From an uncultured Vampirovibrio sp. (GTDB lineage Bacteria; Cyanobacteriota; Vampirovibrionia; Gastranaerophilales; Gastranaerophilaceae), in the NCBI GenBank assembly GCA_910577515.1, contig CAJTLW010000002.1, positions 248,001 through 312,000 on the forward strand: DNA of 64,000 bases, in the 5' to 3' direction. Numbering within the stretch: position 1 is the first letter of the stretch; every line of letters starts with the position of its first letter. A program made the translations under genes and the position numbers. Positions 34,188-42,810 of the stretch are shown piece after piece. The notes beneath the pieces are model-generated. The model was given only the letters and a program-made list of their open reading frames with translations, searched no databases and was not told the origin of the DNA.

Positions 34188-35159
34188 ATGAATGAGGAAA
34201 AAATAAATAAAATAAATGTTAAGAAAAAAATAGCCGCTTGTGTTTCTATTGTGTCAAATACTTCGTTAATTGTTTTAAAAATCACAGCAGGCTTAATCAC
34301 TGGCAGTATTTCAATAATATCGGAAGCCCTGCATTCCCTTGCCGACCTTATGGCCTCTTTTATTGCCTATTTTTCAATTTTAAAATCCTCTGAACCTGCA
34401 GATGACGACCACCCCTTTGGCCATGGTAAATATGAAGATTTAGCCGGCTTTATTGAGGCTTTGCTCATCATTTTAACTGCATGTTATATTTTCTACATTG
34501 CAATAGAAAAGCTTGTTAAATTTGGTATGGATTATGAATTTGAAACAAATTTAGGTATCATAATCATGCTTATTTCAACAATTGTAAACTTTATCGTTTC
34601 AAGATATCTTTTCTATATGGCAAAAAAAAGCGATTCTATTGCACTTCAAACTGATGCTGAACATTTAAACATGGATGTTTATTCATCTTTAGCGATTTTC
34701 TTGGGGCTATTTGCAGTAAAATTAACAGGTTTATACATTTTAGACCCTATTTTTGCAATTATTGTTGCAGGAATTATATTTAAAACCGGCGTAAATCTTA
34801 CAAAGCAAGCCTCAAATAATTTGCTTGACGGTACTTTGCCTGCTTCTGAAAGAGAAACGATAAAAAATGTTTTAGAGCATTTTAAAGACAAGGGTCTAAT
34901 GGGTGTAAAATCTGTGAAAACTTCTAAATCCGGCTCCAAACGGATAATTCAGCTTACTATATTTTTGCCTTGTAAATTAACTTTGCTTGATGCACATATT
35001 TTATGCGACAAGATTGAACACGCCCTTGGAGAAAATTTCATTCACTCTTCTGTTGTAATTCACGCTGAACCAAACTGCATCAGCGGAAACCGTGAAAAAT
35101 GCGGACTATGCAAGGAAGAACGCTCAAAAATACAAACCTGCACGCTTAAAGCGGAGTAG
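34188..35159 (+). CDS. Cation diffusion facilitator transporter
   Basis: A 323-residue CDF exporter of divalent metals such as zinc, manganese or iron. Six membrane helices lie between about 13 and 205, with metal-site patterns H-x-x-x-D in TM2 (ALHSLADL) and TM5 (DAEHLNMDVY), an HPFGHGKYE segment between TM2 and TM3 and a cytosolic domain after about 210. The extreme C-terminus is cysteine-rich (CISGNREKCGLCKEE), which may bind metal and is not a general family feature. TATAAT near 34150 suggests its promoter. It is convergent with an XRE regulator gene, 4 bases between stops. Confidence 0.93.
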   Translation: MNEEKINKINVKKKIAACVSIVSNTSLIVLKITAGLITGSISIISEALHSLADLMASFIAYFSILKSSEPADDDHPFGHGKYEDLAGFIEALLIILTACYIFYIAIEKLVKFGMDYEFETNLGIIIMLISTIVNFIVSRYLFYMAKKSDSIALQTDAEHLNMDVYSSLAIFLGLFAVKLTGLYILDPIFAIIVAGIIFKTGVNLTKQASNNLLDGTLPASERETIKNVLEHFKDKGLMGVKSVKTSKSGSKRIIQLTIFLPCKLTLLDAHILCDKIEHALGENFIHSSVVIHAEPNCISGNREKCGLCKEERSKIQTCTLKAE

Positions 35160-35163
35160 AAAT

Positions 35164-35496
35164 TTAAAACATCTTATCTATAAAATCATTAAGGGTTCTA
35201 AGTTTATCGATATCATTTTTCATAAACTTAACCCTTTTAATGATAGAATCAAGCAGCTCTTTTTCTGTGTATTCTTCATTAAAATTAAATAAATCTTCAG
35301 GGTTAATTCCAAGAACCTCGGCAATTTTTTCAATGGTACTTGATTTGACAAAACTAATACCGGTTTCTATTTTAGACAAGTTTCTTTGCGAAATATCAAT
35401 CGCCTCAGCAAATTTTTCTTGCGAGAACCCATGTATTTTTCGTAACTTTGCAATACGCAAGCCTAATAAAGTTTTTACATCCTTGTTTTTAGACAT
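35164..35496 (-). CDS. XRE-family transcriptional regulator (second copy)
   Basis: A 110-residue regulator whose Cro/C1 helix-turn-helix (RIAKLRKIHGFSQEKFAEAI, SQRNLSKIETG, GINPEDLF) and charged helical tail mirror the product at 6230-6559, so they are probably paralogues. The start MSKNKDV is chosen because AGAAGAAAG lies just upstream; a frame to 35520 lacks such a site. TTATTTAGTA at 35530-35539, 34 bases upstream, resembles the direct repeats next to the other XRE gene. Confidence 0.88.
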   Translation of the reverse strand: MSKNKDVKTLLGLRIAKLRKIHGFSQEKFAEAIDISQRNLSKIETGISFVKSSTIEKIAEVLGINPEDLFNFNEEYTEKELLDSIIKRVKFMKNDIDKLRTLNDFIDKMF

Positions 35497-35585
35497 TATT
35501 CTTTCTTCTAACTGGCACAATACTAATGTTTATTTAGTATAAAAATAAGGATGTATTAAATCTTTATATAATGTCTTATTACATC

Positions 35586-35613
35586 TTGACAATATCATTT
35601 AGTATGCTATAAT
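35586..35613 (+). promoter_or_regulatory. Consensus sigma-70 promoter without a downstream gene
   Basis: TTGACA (35586-35591), a 16-base spacer and TATAAT (35608-35613) match the vegetative consensus at every position of both hexamers. No gene on this strand begins for 1.2 kb, so the promoter points at a short non-coding transcript. Confidence 0.8.
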
Positions 35614-35619
35614 TTGAAT

Positions 35620-35708
35620 ATGGGTCATTAGTATTGCGGGTATTAACAAAATTTCAAACTAAATATAATTCAGCGCGGGCGTTTATCTCGCCCGTTTTAT
35701 TAATTTTT
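35620..35708 (+). ncRNA. Candidate orphan small RNA, about 88 nt
   Basis: The transcript from the consensus promoter would start near 35620 and end at an intrinsic terminator: stem CGGGCG/CGCCCG (35676-35681 and 35689-35694) followed by TTTTATTAATTTTTT. The only ORF from its start is MGH-stop. The body is AT-rich and probably unstructured until the terminator stem, as in many trans-acting small RNAs. A second inverted repeat (35740-35764) lies beyond it. Not matched to any known RNA family. Confidence 0.55.
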
Positions 35709-35739
35709 TGGGATTTTTTACCCTTTTTGACCTTAAGAT

Positions 35740-35764
35740 GGCATGGAATTTTTTATTCCATGCC
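35740..35764. repeat. Inverted repeat between small RNA and rlmN
   Basis: GGCATGGAAT and ATTCCATGCC form a perfect 10-bp stem with a 5-base T loop. On the minus strand it lies 28 bases past the rlmN stop and could help end that transcript, though no T run follows directly. Confidence 0.55.
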
Positions 35765-35792
35765 TATTCTTATGCAAATTTGCAAGGTGATA

Positions 35793-36857
35793 TTACCCTT
35801 CAACCTTCCCTTTTAACTGTCCGCAGGCAGCATCAATATCCGCTCCGCGCTCAAGCCGCACAGTTACCTTTTTACCAGAAGCTTCCAAAATATATTTAAA
35901 TTTCATAATATCTTTTTTATCAGGCTTCTTAAAGGCTAAATCAGTGCTTACAGGGTTATAGGGTATTAAATTCACGTTGCATTTTAAATCTTTCATAAAA
36001 TGCGCAAGTTCTGCCGCACATTCTTTTGTATCGTTTAATTTGCCTATTAAAACATATTCTAAAGTAATTCTTTTGCCAGTTTTTTCCGTGTAAAATTTTA
36101 ATGCTTTCTTTAGTTCTTCAATGTTATACCGCTTTTCAACAGGCATAATCTGCTCGCGAAGCGTGGAATTTGGCGCATGAAGAGATATTGCAAGGGTTGG
36201 CACAAGTTCTTCATTTGCTATATCATAAATTTTCGGCACAATTCCGCAGGTGGAAACCGTTATCCGCCTTATTCCAATCATCAGGCAATTATTTATAAGC
36301 TCAATTGCCCTCATAATATTTTTATAGTTGTTAAAAGGTTCTCCCTGCCCCATAAATACAACATTTGTAACCTTTAGCCCAGTATCCCTTTGTATAGTTA
36401 AAATCTGTTCTAAAATTTCATAAGGTTCAAGGTTTCTTATTATCCCCCTTTGCCCTGTGGCGCAAAATTTGCACCCCATAGCACACCCTATTTGTGAGCT
36501 AACACACGCTGTTAAATTGGCACGATTATCAAAACGCATCAAAACACATTCAGCCGTGTTTCCATCTTTATATTCAAGCAAATATTTTAATGTGCCATCT
36601 GTGCTTATTTGTTTTGTTTTAATCTTTACATCTGTAATATATGCAATATTTGCAAGCTTTTCTCTTAAATCTTTTTTAATATCCGTCATCTCATCAAAAG
36701 ATGATGCATTTTTAGTATAAAGCCAGGATAAAATCTGTGTGGCTCTGAATTTTTTCTCATCCAAGCTTTCCATTAGAGCTTCAAGCTCTGCTTTATCAAG
36801 GCCCGAAAGCCTTATTTTTTCATTTTGCCCTTGTGTATTTGTATATAGTGCTTCCAT
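35793..36857 (-). CDS. rlmN: Dual-specificity RNA methyltransferase RlmN
   Basis: A radical-SAM enzyme that makes 2-methyladenosine at A2503 of 23S rRNA and A37 of some tRNAs. The 354-residue reading has the CAMGCKFC cluster motif (C-x3-C-x2-C), GQGEPFNNY, the C-terminal KKVTVRLERGADIDAACGQL with the catalytic cysteine, and QILSWLYTKNASSFDEMTDI near the start. The ATG giving MEALYTN is chosen; one six codons upstream is also open, and neither has a clear ribosome-binding site. It is divergent from trmFO, with about 50 bases between starts. Confidence 0.96.
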   Translation of the reverse strand: MEALYTNTQGQNEKIRLSGLDKAELEALMESLDEKKFRATQILSWLYTKNASSFDEMTDIKKDLREKLANIAYITDVKIKTKQISTDGTLKYLLEYKDGNTAECVLMRFDNRANLTACVSSQIGCAMGCKFCATGQRGIIRNLEPYEILEQILTIQRDTGLKVTNVVFMGQGEPFNNYKNIMRAIELINNCLMIGIRRITVSTCGIVPKIYDIANEELVPTLAISLHAPNSTLREQIMPVEKRYNIEELKKALKFYTEKTGKRITLEYVLIGKLNDTKECAAELAHFMKDLKCNVNLIPYNPVSTDLAFKKPDKKDIMKFKYILEASGKKVTVRLERGADIDAACGQLKGKVEG

Positions 36858-36906
36858 AATGAAAAATTTTAACATAAAATAAAATGAGTATTTGAAGGAA
36901 TTTTTT

Positions 36907-38268
36907 ATGAAAGAGATTAATATAATAGGCGGCGGCCTAGCGGGTTCAGAAGCCGCCTTATACCTTGCAAATAAGGGTTATAAAATAAAATTTTTTGAAA
37001 TGCGCCCCAAAAAGCAGACAGGCGCCCATACAACCGGTGATTTTGCGGAATTTGTCTGCTCAAATAGTCTTGGCAGCACTGCTTTGACTTCTGCAAGCGG
37101 ATTATTAAAAAAGGAAATTGAAATTTTAGGTTCAAGCTTGATACCCCTTGCAAAAAAGCACTCCGTTCCTTCCGGGAATTCGTTATCTATAGATAGGTTT
37201 GGCTTCAGCTCTGCTGTCACGAAATTAATCAAAGAAAATGAAAACATAGATATTATAAATGATGAAGTTGAAAGCATTCCTGATGGCACCACCTTAATTG
37301 CAACAGGCCCGCTAACGTCAACCGCGCTTTGCAGTGATTTATGTAAAACTTTTGGTGAAGAGCATTTTAAATTTTTTGATGCAATTGCTCCGATTGTAAA
37401 AAAAGATAGTATAAATTTTGATAAGGCTTTCTTTGGAGCAAGATGGGATAAGGGTGAAGCCGATTTTATTAATTGCCCTTTTAATAAGGAAGAATACTTA
37501 AAATTTTATGAAATTTTAAGCGGGGCTGAAAAAATTGAACTCAAAGAGTTTGAAAAAGAAGTTTTTAAAGGCACCAAGGCTAAATTTTTTGAAGGCTGTA
37601 TGCCGATAGAGCAAATTGCAAGCAGAGGCATAGATACACTTCGCTTCGGGCCTATGAAACCTGTAGGGCTTTTTGACAGGCGCCTTTTTAAAGAGGGTGA
37701 TGAAGCAAAGTTTAAAAAGCAGCAGTTTTATGCTGTGGTTCAATTGCGGCAGGATGATAAAGAAGCAAATTTGTACAATTTAGTTGGTTTTCAGACTAAT
37801 TTAAAATGGGGCGAACAAAAGCGTTTAATACAATCTATCCCCGGGCTTCAAAACGCTGAAATTGCAAGATATGGTGTAATGCACGCAAATACCTTTATAA
37901 ATAGCCCCAAAATTTTAAATAAAAGCCTGCAAACCAATATGCGTCCCGATTTATTTTTTGCAGGGCAGATTACAGGAGTGGAAGGGTATACAGAAAGTAT
38001 TGCAACAGGCTTATTTGCAGCAATAAATATTGAAAGATATTTAGAAAATAAACCTTTATTAGAGCTTCAAAATGTTTCAATGCTCGGTGCTTTGCTTGAC
38101 TATATTACATTTAAAGAACACAAAAATTTCCAGCCGGTTAATTCAAACTGGGGAATTGTGGCTGAAATGGAACTCCCAAAACATATAAGAAAAAACAAAG
38201 AAGAAAAAAATACCTTGTTATCAAATCGTGCAATTGATTATATTAATAATTTGAAAAATATGATATAA
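36907..38268 (+). CDS. trmFO: Folate-dependent tRNA m5U54 methyltransferase TrmFO
   Basis: TrmFO methylates U54 in the T-loop of tRNA using methylene-tetrahydrofolate and FAD. The 453-residue protein has the FAD motif GGGLAGSEAA at 8-17, MRPKKQTGAHTTGDFAEFVC with the family cysteine, and FFAGQITGVEGYTESIATG. TrmFO occurs in Firmicutes, Cyanobacteria and relatives rather than in most Proteobacteria, which supports the suggested taxonomy. The start ATG has AAGGAA 7 bases upstream; a TTG five codons earlier is less likely. Confidence 0.96.
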   Translation: MKEINIIGGGLAGSEAALYLANKGYKIKFFEMRPKKQTGAHTTGDFAEFVCSNSLGSTALTSASGLLKKEIEILGSSLIPLAKKHSVPSGNSLSIDRFGFSSAVTKLIKENENIDIINDEVESIPDGTTLIATGPLTSTALCSDLCKTFGEEHFKFFDAIAPIVKKDSINFDKAFFGARWDKGEADFINCPFNKEEYLKFYEILSGAEKIELKEFEKEVFKGTKAKFFEGCMPIEQIASRGIDTLRFGPMKPVGLFDRRLFKEGDEAKFKKQQFYAVVQLRQDDKEANLYNLVGFQTNLKWGEQKRLIQSIPGLQNAEIARYGVMHANTFINSPKILNKSLQTNMRPDLFFAGQITGVEGYTESIATGLFAAINIERYLENKPLLELQNVSMLGALLDYITFKEHKNFQPVNSNWGIVAEMELPKHIRKNKEEKNTLLSNRAIDYINNLKNMI

Positions 38269-38304
38269 CATATAAGTTGATAAACAAAAACGGAGTATTT
38301 AAAA

Positions 38305-39762
38305 ATGGAAATCTATGCAAAAAGTCCGAAAGAATCAAAGGCGGACGTTATCATCACAGGCTTTTTTGAAGATGATAAAACACTGAACGATATTCAAACC
38401 GGTTTAGATGAAAAATTTAGCGGGGCAGTTTCAAAAAAAATTCTTGAAATTGAAGGCTTTAAAGGTAAATATTTAGAAACCTTTGTTCTTCCGCTTGAAG
38501 GTGTAAAAATTCTCGCTGCAGGATTAGGTAAAAAAGAAGAGTTTAACACTGATAAAGTAAGGGAAATTGCTGCAAAAACAATTAAAACGGCTGAAAAATT
38601 AAGCAAAAATAAAATTGTTGGTTTTAATATTCAAAATAATGGACAAATGTGCTGCTGTAAAATCTCTCATAATGTGACTTTAGGTGCTATTATGGGCGAA
38701 TATGATTTTGATAAATATAAAAGCAAAAAAAATGAAGAAACTATAAAAGAAGTTGAAATTTTAACGGAAAAAGTTGAAAAATTCACCCCTGAAATTGAAA
38801 AAGCAAAAATCATAGGTGAAGCTATGAATTTTACTAAAGATTTAATTTTTGAACCTGCCGAATACGCAACTCCTGTTAAAATTTCAGAAATTGCAACATC
38901 TCTTGCAAATGAAAATGGGCTTGAAATAAAAGTATTCAATAAAGATGAATTAAAAAATATGAACTTTAACGCATTCCTTGCAGTGGGTCAAGGCAGCGTT
39001 CAAGAGCCAAAATTTATACATTTAAAATACACTCCTGAAAACCCGAAGAAAAAAATTGCAATTATAGGAAAAGGCATCACGTTTGATTCGGGTGGATTGG
39101 ATATTAAACCACCTGCTTCAATGCTTACTATGAAAACAGATATGTCAGGCTGTGCTTGTGTTTTAGGTGTTATGAAAGCAATTGCAAAGATTAAACCGGA
39201 TGTTGAAGTACACATGTTATCAGCACTTTGTGAAAACATGCCCTCAGGTTCAAGCTATAAAGTAGGTGATGTTTTAATTGCTAAAAACGGCAAAACGATT
39301 GAAGTGGATAACACAGATGCCGAAGGCAGATTAACTCTGGCTGATGCTCTTGCTTATGCTGATGAATTAAATGTTGATGAAGTAATCGATGTTGCAACCC
39401 TTACAGGTGCTGTAATTGTAGCGCTCGGCAACACTATAACAGGTGTTATGGGCAACGATGACGAATTTATCAATGAAATTATTGAAGATGGTAAAGAAGT
39501 TGGCGAAACCCTTTGGAAAATGCCGATATTAGATGATATGCAGGATAATTTGAAATCCGATATTGCAGATATGAGAAATACAGGTTCAAGATACGCAGGC
39601 GCAAGTGTTGCAGCAAGATTTTTATCAAACTTTACCAAAGCGAAAAAATGGGCGCACCTTGATATTGCAGGAACTGCATTTTTAGATAAGCCTTATAAAG
39701 AACTTGGTAAGGGTGCAACCGCTGCAATGGTGAGAACTCTCGTAAAACATATCACAAAATAA
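38305..39762 (+). CDS. pepA: Leucyl aminopeptidase (M17)
   Basis: A 485-residue cytosolic metallo-aminopeptidase that removes N-terminal residues from peptides. The M17 signature NTDAEGRLTLADALAYA is intact; KGITFDSGGLDIKP and MKTDMSGCA give metal ligands and the catalytic lysine, and MPILDDMQ and GSRYAGASVAARFL are typical C-terminal blocks. In E. coli PepA also aids Xer resolution, but that role needs features not visible here. It follows trmFO by 36 bases and ends at a strong terminator. Confidence 0.95.
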   Translation: MEIYAKSPKESKADVIITGFFEDDKTLNDIQTGLDEKFSGAVSKKILEIEGFKGKYLETFVLPLEGVKILAAGLGKKEEFNTDKVREIAAKTIKTAEKLSKNKIVGFNIQNNGQMCCCKISHNVTLGAIMGEYDFDKYKSKKNEETIKEVEILTEKVEKFTPEIEKAKIIGEAMNFTKDLIFEPAEYATPVKISEIATSLANENGLEIKVFNKDELKNMNFNAFLAVGQGSVQEPKFIHLKYTPENPKKKIAIIGKGITFDSGGLDIKPPASMLTMKTDMSGCACVLGVMKAIAKIKPDVEVHMLSALCENMPSGSSYKVGDVLIAKNGKTIEVDNTDAEGRLTLADALAYADELNVDEVIDVATLTGAVIVALGNTITGVMGNDDEFINEIIEDGKEVGETLWKMPILDDMQDNLKSDIADMRNTGSRYAGASVAARFLSNFTKAKKWAHLDIAGTAFLDKPYKELGKGATAAMVRTLVKHITK

Positions 39763-39780
39763 AATCTTTATATAAAATAT

Positions 39781-39814
39781 AAAACCCGCCTTCTGTAAGA
39801 GTTTGGCGGGTTTT
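39781..39814 (+). terminator. Intrinsic terminator after pepA
   Basis: AAACCCGCC and GGCGGGTTT form a 9-bp stem with a 14-base loop, ending in TTTTT, 18 bases past the pepA stop. Confidence 0.92.
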
Positions 39815-39936
39815 TATTAACTTTTGTAAACAAATTTAAAAGTTTTGAAATCCAAAACCCCATTTTTACTTTATTAGTATATAAGAAATATATAAAGCAT
39901 ATTTACTAAAGTAAAAAAAGTGAAAGTTGGTCTTTA

Positions 39937-40974
39937 ATGGGTATTCAAACTTATACAATTCAAAAAGGTGATACATTAACTAAAATTGCAGCCGAGCATT
40001 ATGGTTTAAAAGGCAATGAAGCTTATCAAAAAGCTCTTGAAATTGCTAAAGATAATAATATTAAAAATCCTAATTTAATTTATGCAGGAGCAAATTTAAA
40101 CCTTTTATTTGAAGATGAACCCAAGGCGGATAATGTTCAACAGCCGCAACAAAATGTTCCGATGAAGCAGCAGCCTGCCATAGAACATGAAAATAAAAAC
40201 CCTGAAGCTGATGTTGTAAATACATATCAAAAGCTCCTTAATATGCAAAAGCAATATTTTCAATATCAAGATGCAAAAGAAGGATATACTGAAGCACCTA
40301 AAGATTTCAATCCTGAAACTGATAGCAAAATGAGATTTATAGATGCTAAGGCTCTTGAAACAGATGATGTACCGGCTAAAGTTCAAGCCTATGCAGCAGC
40401 AGCGCTAGAGCTTGCAGAACAGGATATTGAAGCAAATGATACCAAAGATGAAAACGGTAAAAAAGACGGTGCAATAAGCTATGAAGAGTTTGAAAAATCA
40501 GAAATGGCATTTTTTGAAGCATCTCAAGGTGCTGCAATGAGGCTTAGAGCTGAAGACCAATTCGCTATGGAATACCTTACAGAACATGGTGTTTTGCCTG
40601 ATGAAGCTTTAATAAAAGAAGCTGGAGAACAAATATATGAAGGCATGATAACCCAGTACAAAGCATCTCTTGGCGAAATGTTCCAAGTGTTTGATGTAGA
40701 TGGCAGCGGTTTATTAGAAAAAACCGAAATTGCAACCGGATATGTTATGCAGGATGCAAGCACTACAGTGACTGAAAATGCTATTAAATTAATCGGCAGC
40801 AATGATGAAGTTTTGATGGCTGATGGTGAATTTGATTTTGATGACACCGCCATATACGTTAAAAATTCAGACGAAGCAAAAGAATACCAAAAAATGTTCG
40901 GAACAGACTATATCCCTGTATATTATACGGCAGAACGAGTTAAAGAAATTCACAATAATATGTTTGCAGCATAA
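39937..40974 (+). CDS. LysM protein with EF-hand loops and no signal peptide
   Basis: A 345-residue acidic protein. A LysM domain occupies the very N-terminus (QTYTIQKGDTLTKIAAEHYG to NPNLIYAGANLNLLF, residues 4-55). A Gln/Pro linker follows, then three calcium-loop candidates: DTKDENGKKDGAISYEEFEK (about 168-187), DVDGSGLLEKTE (canonical EF-hand, about 251-262) and LMADGEFDFDDTA. There is no Sec signal or membrane segment, so export, if any, must use another route. The upstream region holds TTTTGTAAACAAA at 39821 and TTATTAGTAT at 39871. A bidirectional terminator follows. Confidence 0.82.
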   Translation: MGIQTYTIQKGDTLTKIAAEHYGLKGNEAYQKALEIAKDNNIKNPNLIYAGANLNLLFEDEPKADNVQQPQQNVPMKQQPAIEHENKNPEADVVNTYQKLLNMQKQYFQYQDAKEGYTEAPKDFNPETDSKMRFIDAKALETDDVPAKVQAYAAAALELAEQDIEANDTKDENGKKDGAISYEEFEKSEMAFFEASQGAAMRLRAEDQFAMEYLTEHGVLPDEALIKEAGEQIYEGMITQYKASLGEMFQVFDVDGSGLLEKTEIATGYVMQDASTTVTENAIKLIGSNDEVLMADGEFDFDDTAIYVKNSDEAKEYQKMFGTDYIPVYYTAERVKEIHNNMFAA

Positions 40975-41010
40975 AAACTTATAAAAACACATATACCTAT
41001 TTATCAATTT

Positions 41011-41043
41011 AAAAAAAAGAGCCTTAAATAAGGCTCTTTTTTT
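41011..41043. terminator. Bidirectional intrinsic terminator
   Basis: AAAAGAGCCTTA-AA-TAAGGCTCTTTT with A and T runs on both sides, between the convergent LysM/EF-hand gene and the MscS-type gene. Confidence 0.93.
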
Positions 41044-41051
41044 ATTACTGT

Positions 41052-41906
41052 TTAGCCTTCTGCAGGTTTATTTACAACAATCTGTGGAAATGGAATTTCA
41101 ATTCCCAAATTATCAAATTTTTCTTTTATTCTTAAATTAAATTCTCTTTTTATAACCCATTGAAACTGAGGATAGGTTTTAATTCTGCACTTAACTAATA
41201 TTGAACTGTCATTAAAGCTGTCAAGTCCTAAAACTTCAATGTCATCCAGAATCATACGGCTAAATGCAGCATCATTCTTAAGTTCTTCCCCGGCTTCTTT
41301 TAAAACTTTCATTACGTTTGGGATATTTTCTTTATAAGCAACCGAAACATCCAAAACAGCATAGGAAAAATCTCTTGTCTGGTTTGTTACAATATCAATC
41401 AAACCGTTTCTGATATAATGAACACACCCTTCATAAGACCTCAACATTAACATTGTAAGAGTAACGCGCTCCACTGTTCCTGAAACCCCTTGCACGCTTA
41501 CAATATCGCCCACTCTTATTTGCCCTGTAAGGAGTATATTTAATCCTGCAATAACATCTTGAATAAAACGCTGTGCGCCAAAACCTACTGCAATACCCAA
41601 AACTCCTGCAGTGGCCAAAATCGGCTTCATATCTATTCCCATATCCTGCAAAATATTTGTGCCAAAGAAAAGGAATATAACAGTATCCATAACGGAAATC
41701 AAAATCAATCTTAATGTGTTATATTGCTTTTTAGATTCATGGTCTTCCACCCTTAAAATAATTTTTTTCATAACCTTGTCTATAAGGATATTTGCAAACT
41801 TTAAGGCCAAGATGAATAAAAATATTTCAACTGCTATTTTAAATAAAAGCGCCATATCAATTTTATTTAGAAGTGCAAGAATTGAATTATTTAAAAATTT
41901 CTCCAT
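41052..41906 (-). CDS. Small-conductance mechanosensitive channel (MscS family)
   Basis: A 284-residue channel that opens under membrane tension to release solutes on osmotic downshock. Helices lie at about 22-42, 65-85 and 95-125; the pore helix reads AVGFGAQRFIQDVIAGLNIL, close to the MscS TM3, followed by the beta domain GDIVSVQGVSGTVERVTLTM. Length matches minimal MscS proteins. Single gene, facing the terminator on its 3' side. Confidence 0.94.
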   Translation of the reverse strand: MEKFLNNSILALLNKIDMALLFKIAVEIFLFILALKFANILIDKVMKKIILRVEDHESKKQYNTLRLILISVMDTVIFLFFGTNILQDMGIDMKPILATAGVLGIAVGFGAQRFIQDVIAGLNILLTGQIRVGDIVSVQGVSGTVERVTLTMLMLRSYEGCVHYIRNGLIDIVTNQTRDFSYAVLDVSVAYKENIPNVMKVLKEAGEELKNDAAFSRMILDDIEVLGLDSFNDSSILVKCRIKTYPQFQWVIKREFNLRIKEKFDNLGIEIPFPQIVVNKPAEG

Positions 41907-42057
41907 TTTATTTCTCCGTTTTTCACTTGTTTTGGATACATTTTAGCAAATAATATCATAACAAAAAATTAATCCTTTAGATTAATCAAAATTTCAATCG
42001 CAAGATTAATCTAATTTTGTCTAAAACCATATACACTTCTTAATTAAGAGGGGTTTT

Positions 42058-42807
42058 ATGACAAATAATTTATTAAATAAAAACGAAGCATTAAAAAACA
42101 CTGATTTTCATAAAAATTTGCATACTAAAGCTGAAAAATTTTTAAAACAAAAACAATATAAAAGTGCTGTAGTGCCATATTTAAATTCTATGCTTTTAAA
42201 TAAAAAGAATATAAAAACATATATAGGTATCTCAAAAGCTTATAAAGGTTTAAAAGAATACGATAAGGCTGTAAAATATCTTCTTATGGCAATGGAACTT
42301 AATGATGCGAATTTTGAAGTTTATTATGAGCTTGGAATCAATTATCTTTTATGCGCAAAACCATATCTTGCCGTAGATTGTTTTAAAAAAGCCATAAAAT
42401 TAAACCCGAAAAATTTAAACGCGCAAATTCAGCTTGCTATAGCTCACGAATTGCTTGATGAGCCTGAAATGTCTTTAATGATATACGATAAAATTATTGA
42501 AGAAAAGCCTGAATTTATTCTCTGCTACAATCATAAAGCCGGCCTTTATATGCAGCTGAATCAATTTGAAGAAGCAGCAAGGGTGTTTAAACAAATTTTA
42601 AAAATTGACCCCGGGTACTTTAGAGCAAATTTAGGGCTTGGAATTTGCTTTGATAAGCTAAAAAGACAGCATTTTGCAGTAAGATATTATAAAAAATATA
42701 TTGCAAAAAAACCAAATTCAGATACTACGCGCGCTCTTGTCGGTAGAATTGTTGAAATATATTCTAAAAAACCCGATACCAAAAGAAGATTGCGCGTTGT
42801 AAGTTAA
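42058..42807 (+). CDS. TPR-repeat protein
   Basis: A 249-residue cytosolic protein with about five to six tandem tetratricopeptide repeats from residue 22 to 225 (YKSAVVPYLNSMLLNKKN, YDKAVKYLLMAMELNDAN, YLAVDCFKKAIKLNPKN, FEEAARVFKQILKIDPGY, HFAVRYYKKYIAKKPNS). The end is very basic (KKPDTKRRLRVVS). AAGAGG lies upstream of the ATG. Partner unknown. It converges on a lineage-type membrane protein gene with 3 bases between stops. Confidence 0.88.
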   Translation: MTNNLLNKNEALKNTDFHKNLHTKAEKFLKQKQYKSAVVPYLNSMLLNKKNIKTYIGISKAYKGLKEYDKAVKYLLMAMELNDANFEVYYELGINYLLCAKPYLAVDCFKKAIKLNPKNLNAQIQLAIAHELLDEPEMSLMIYDKIIEEKPEFILCYNHKAGLYMQLNQFEEAARVFKQILKIDPGYFRANLGLGICFDKLKRQHFAVRYYKKYIAKKPNSDTTRALVGRIVEIYSKKPDTKRRLRVVS

Positions 42808-42810
42808 ATT

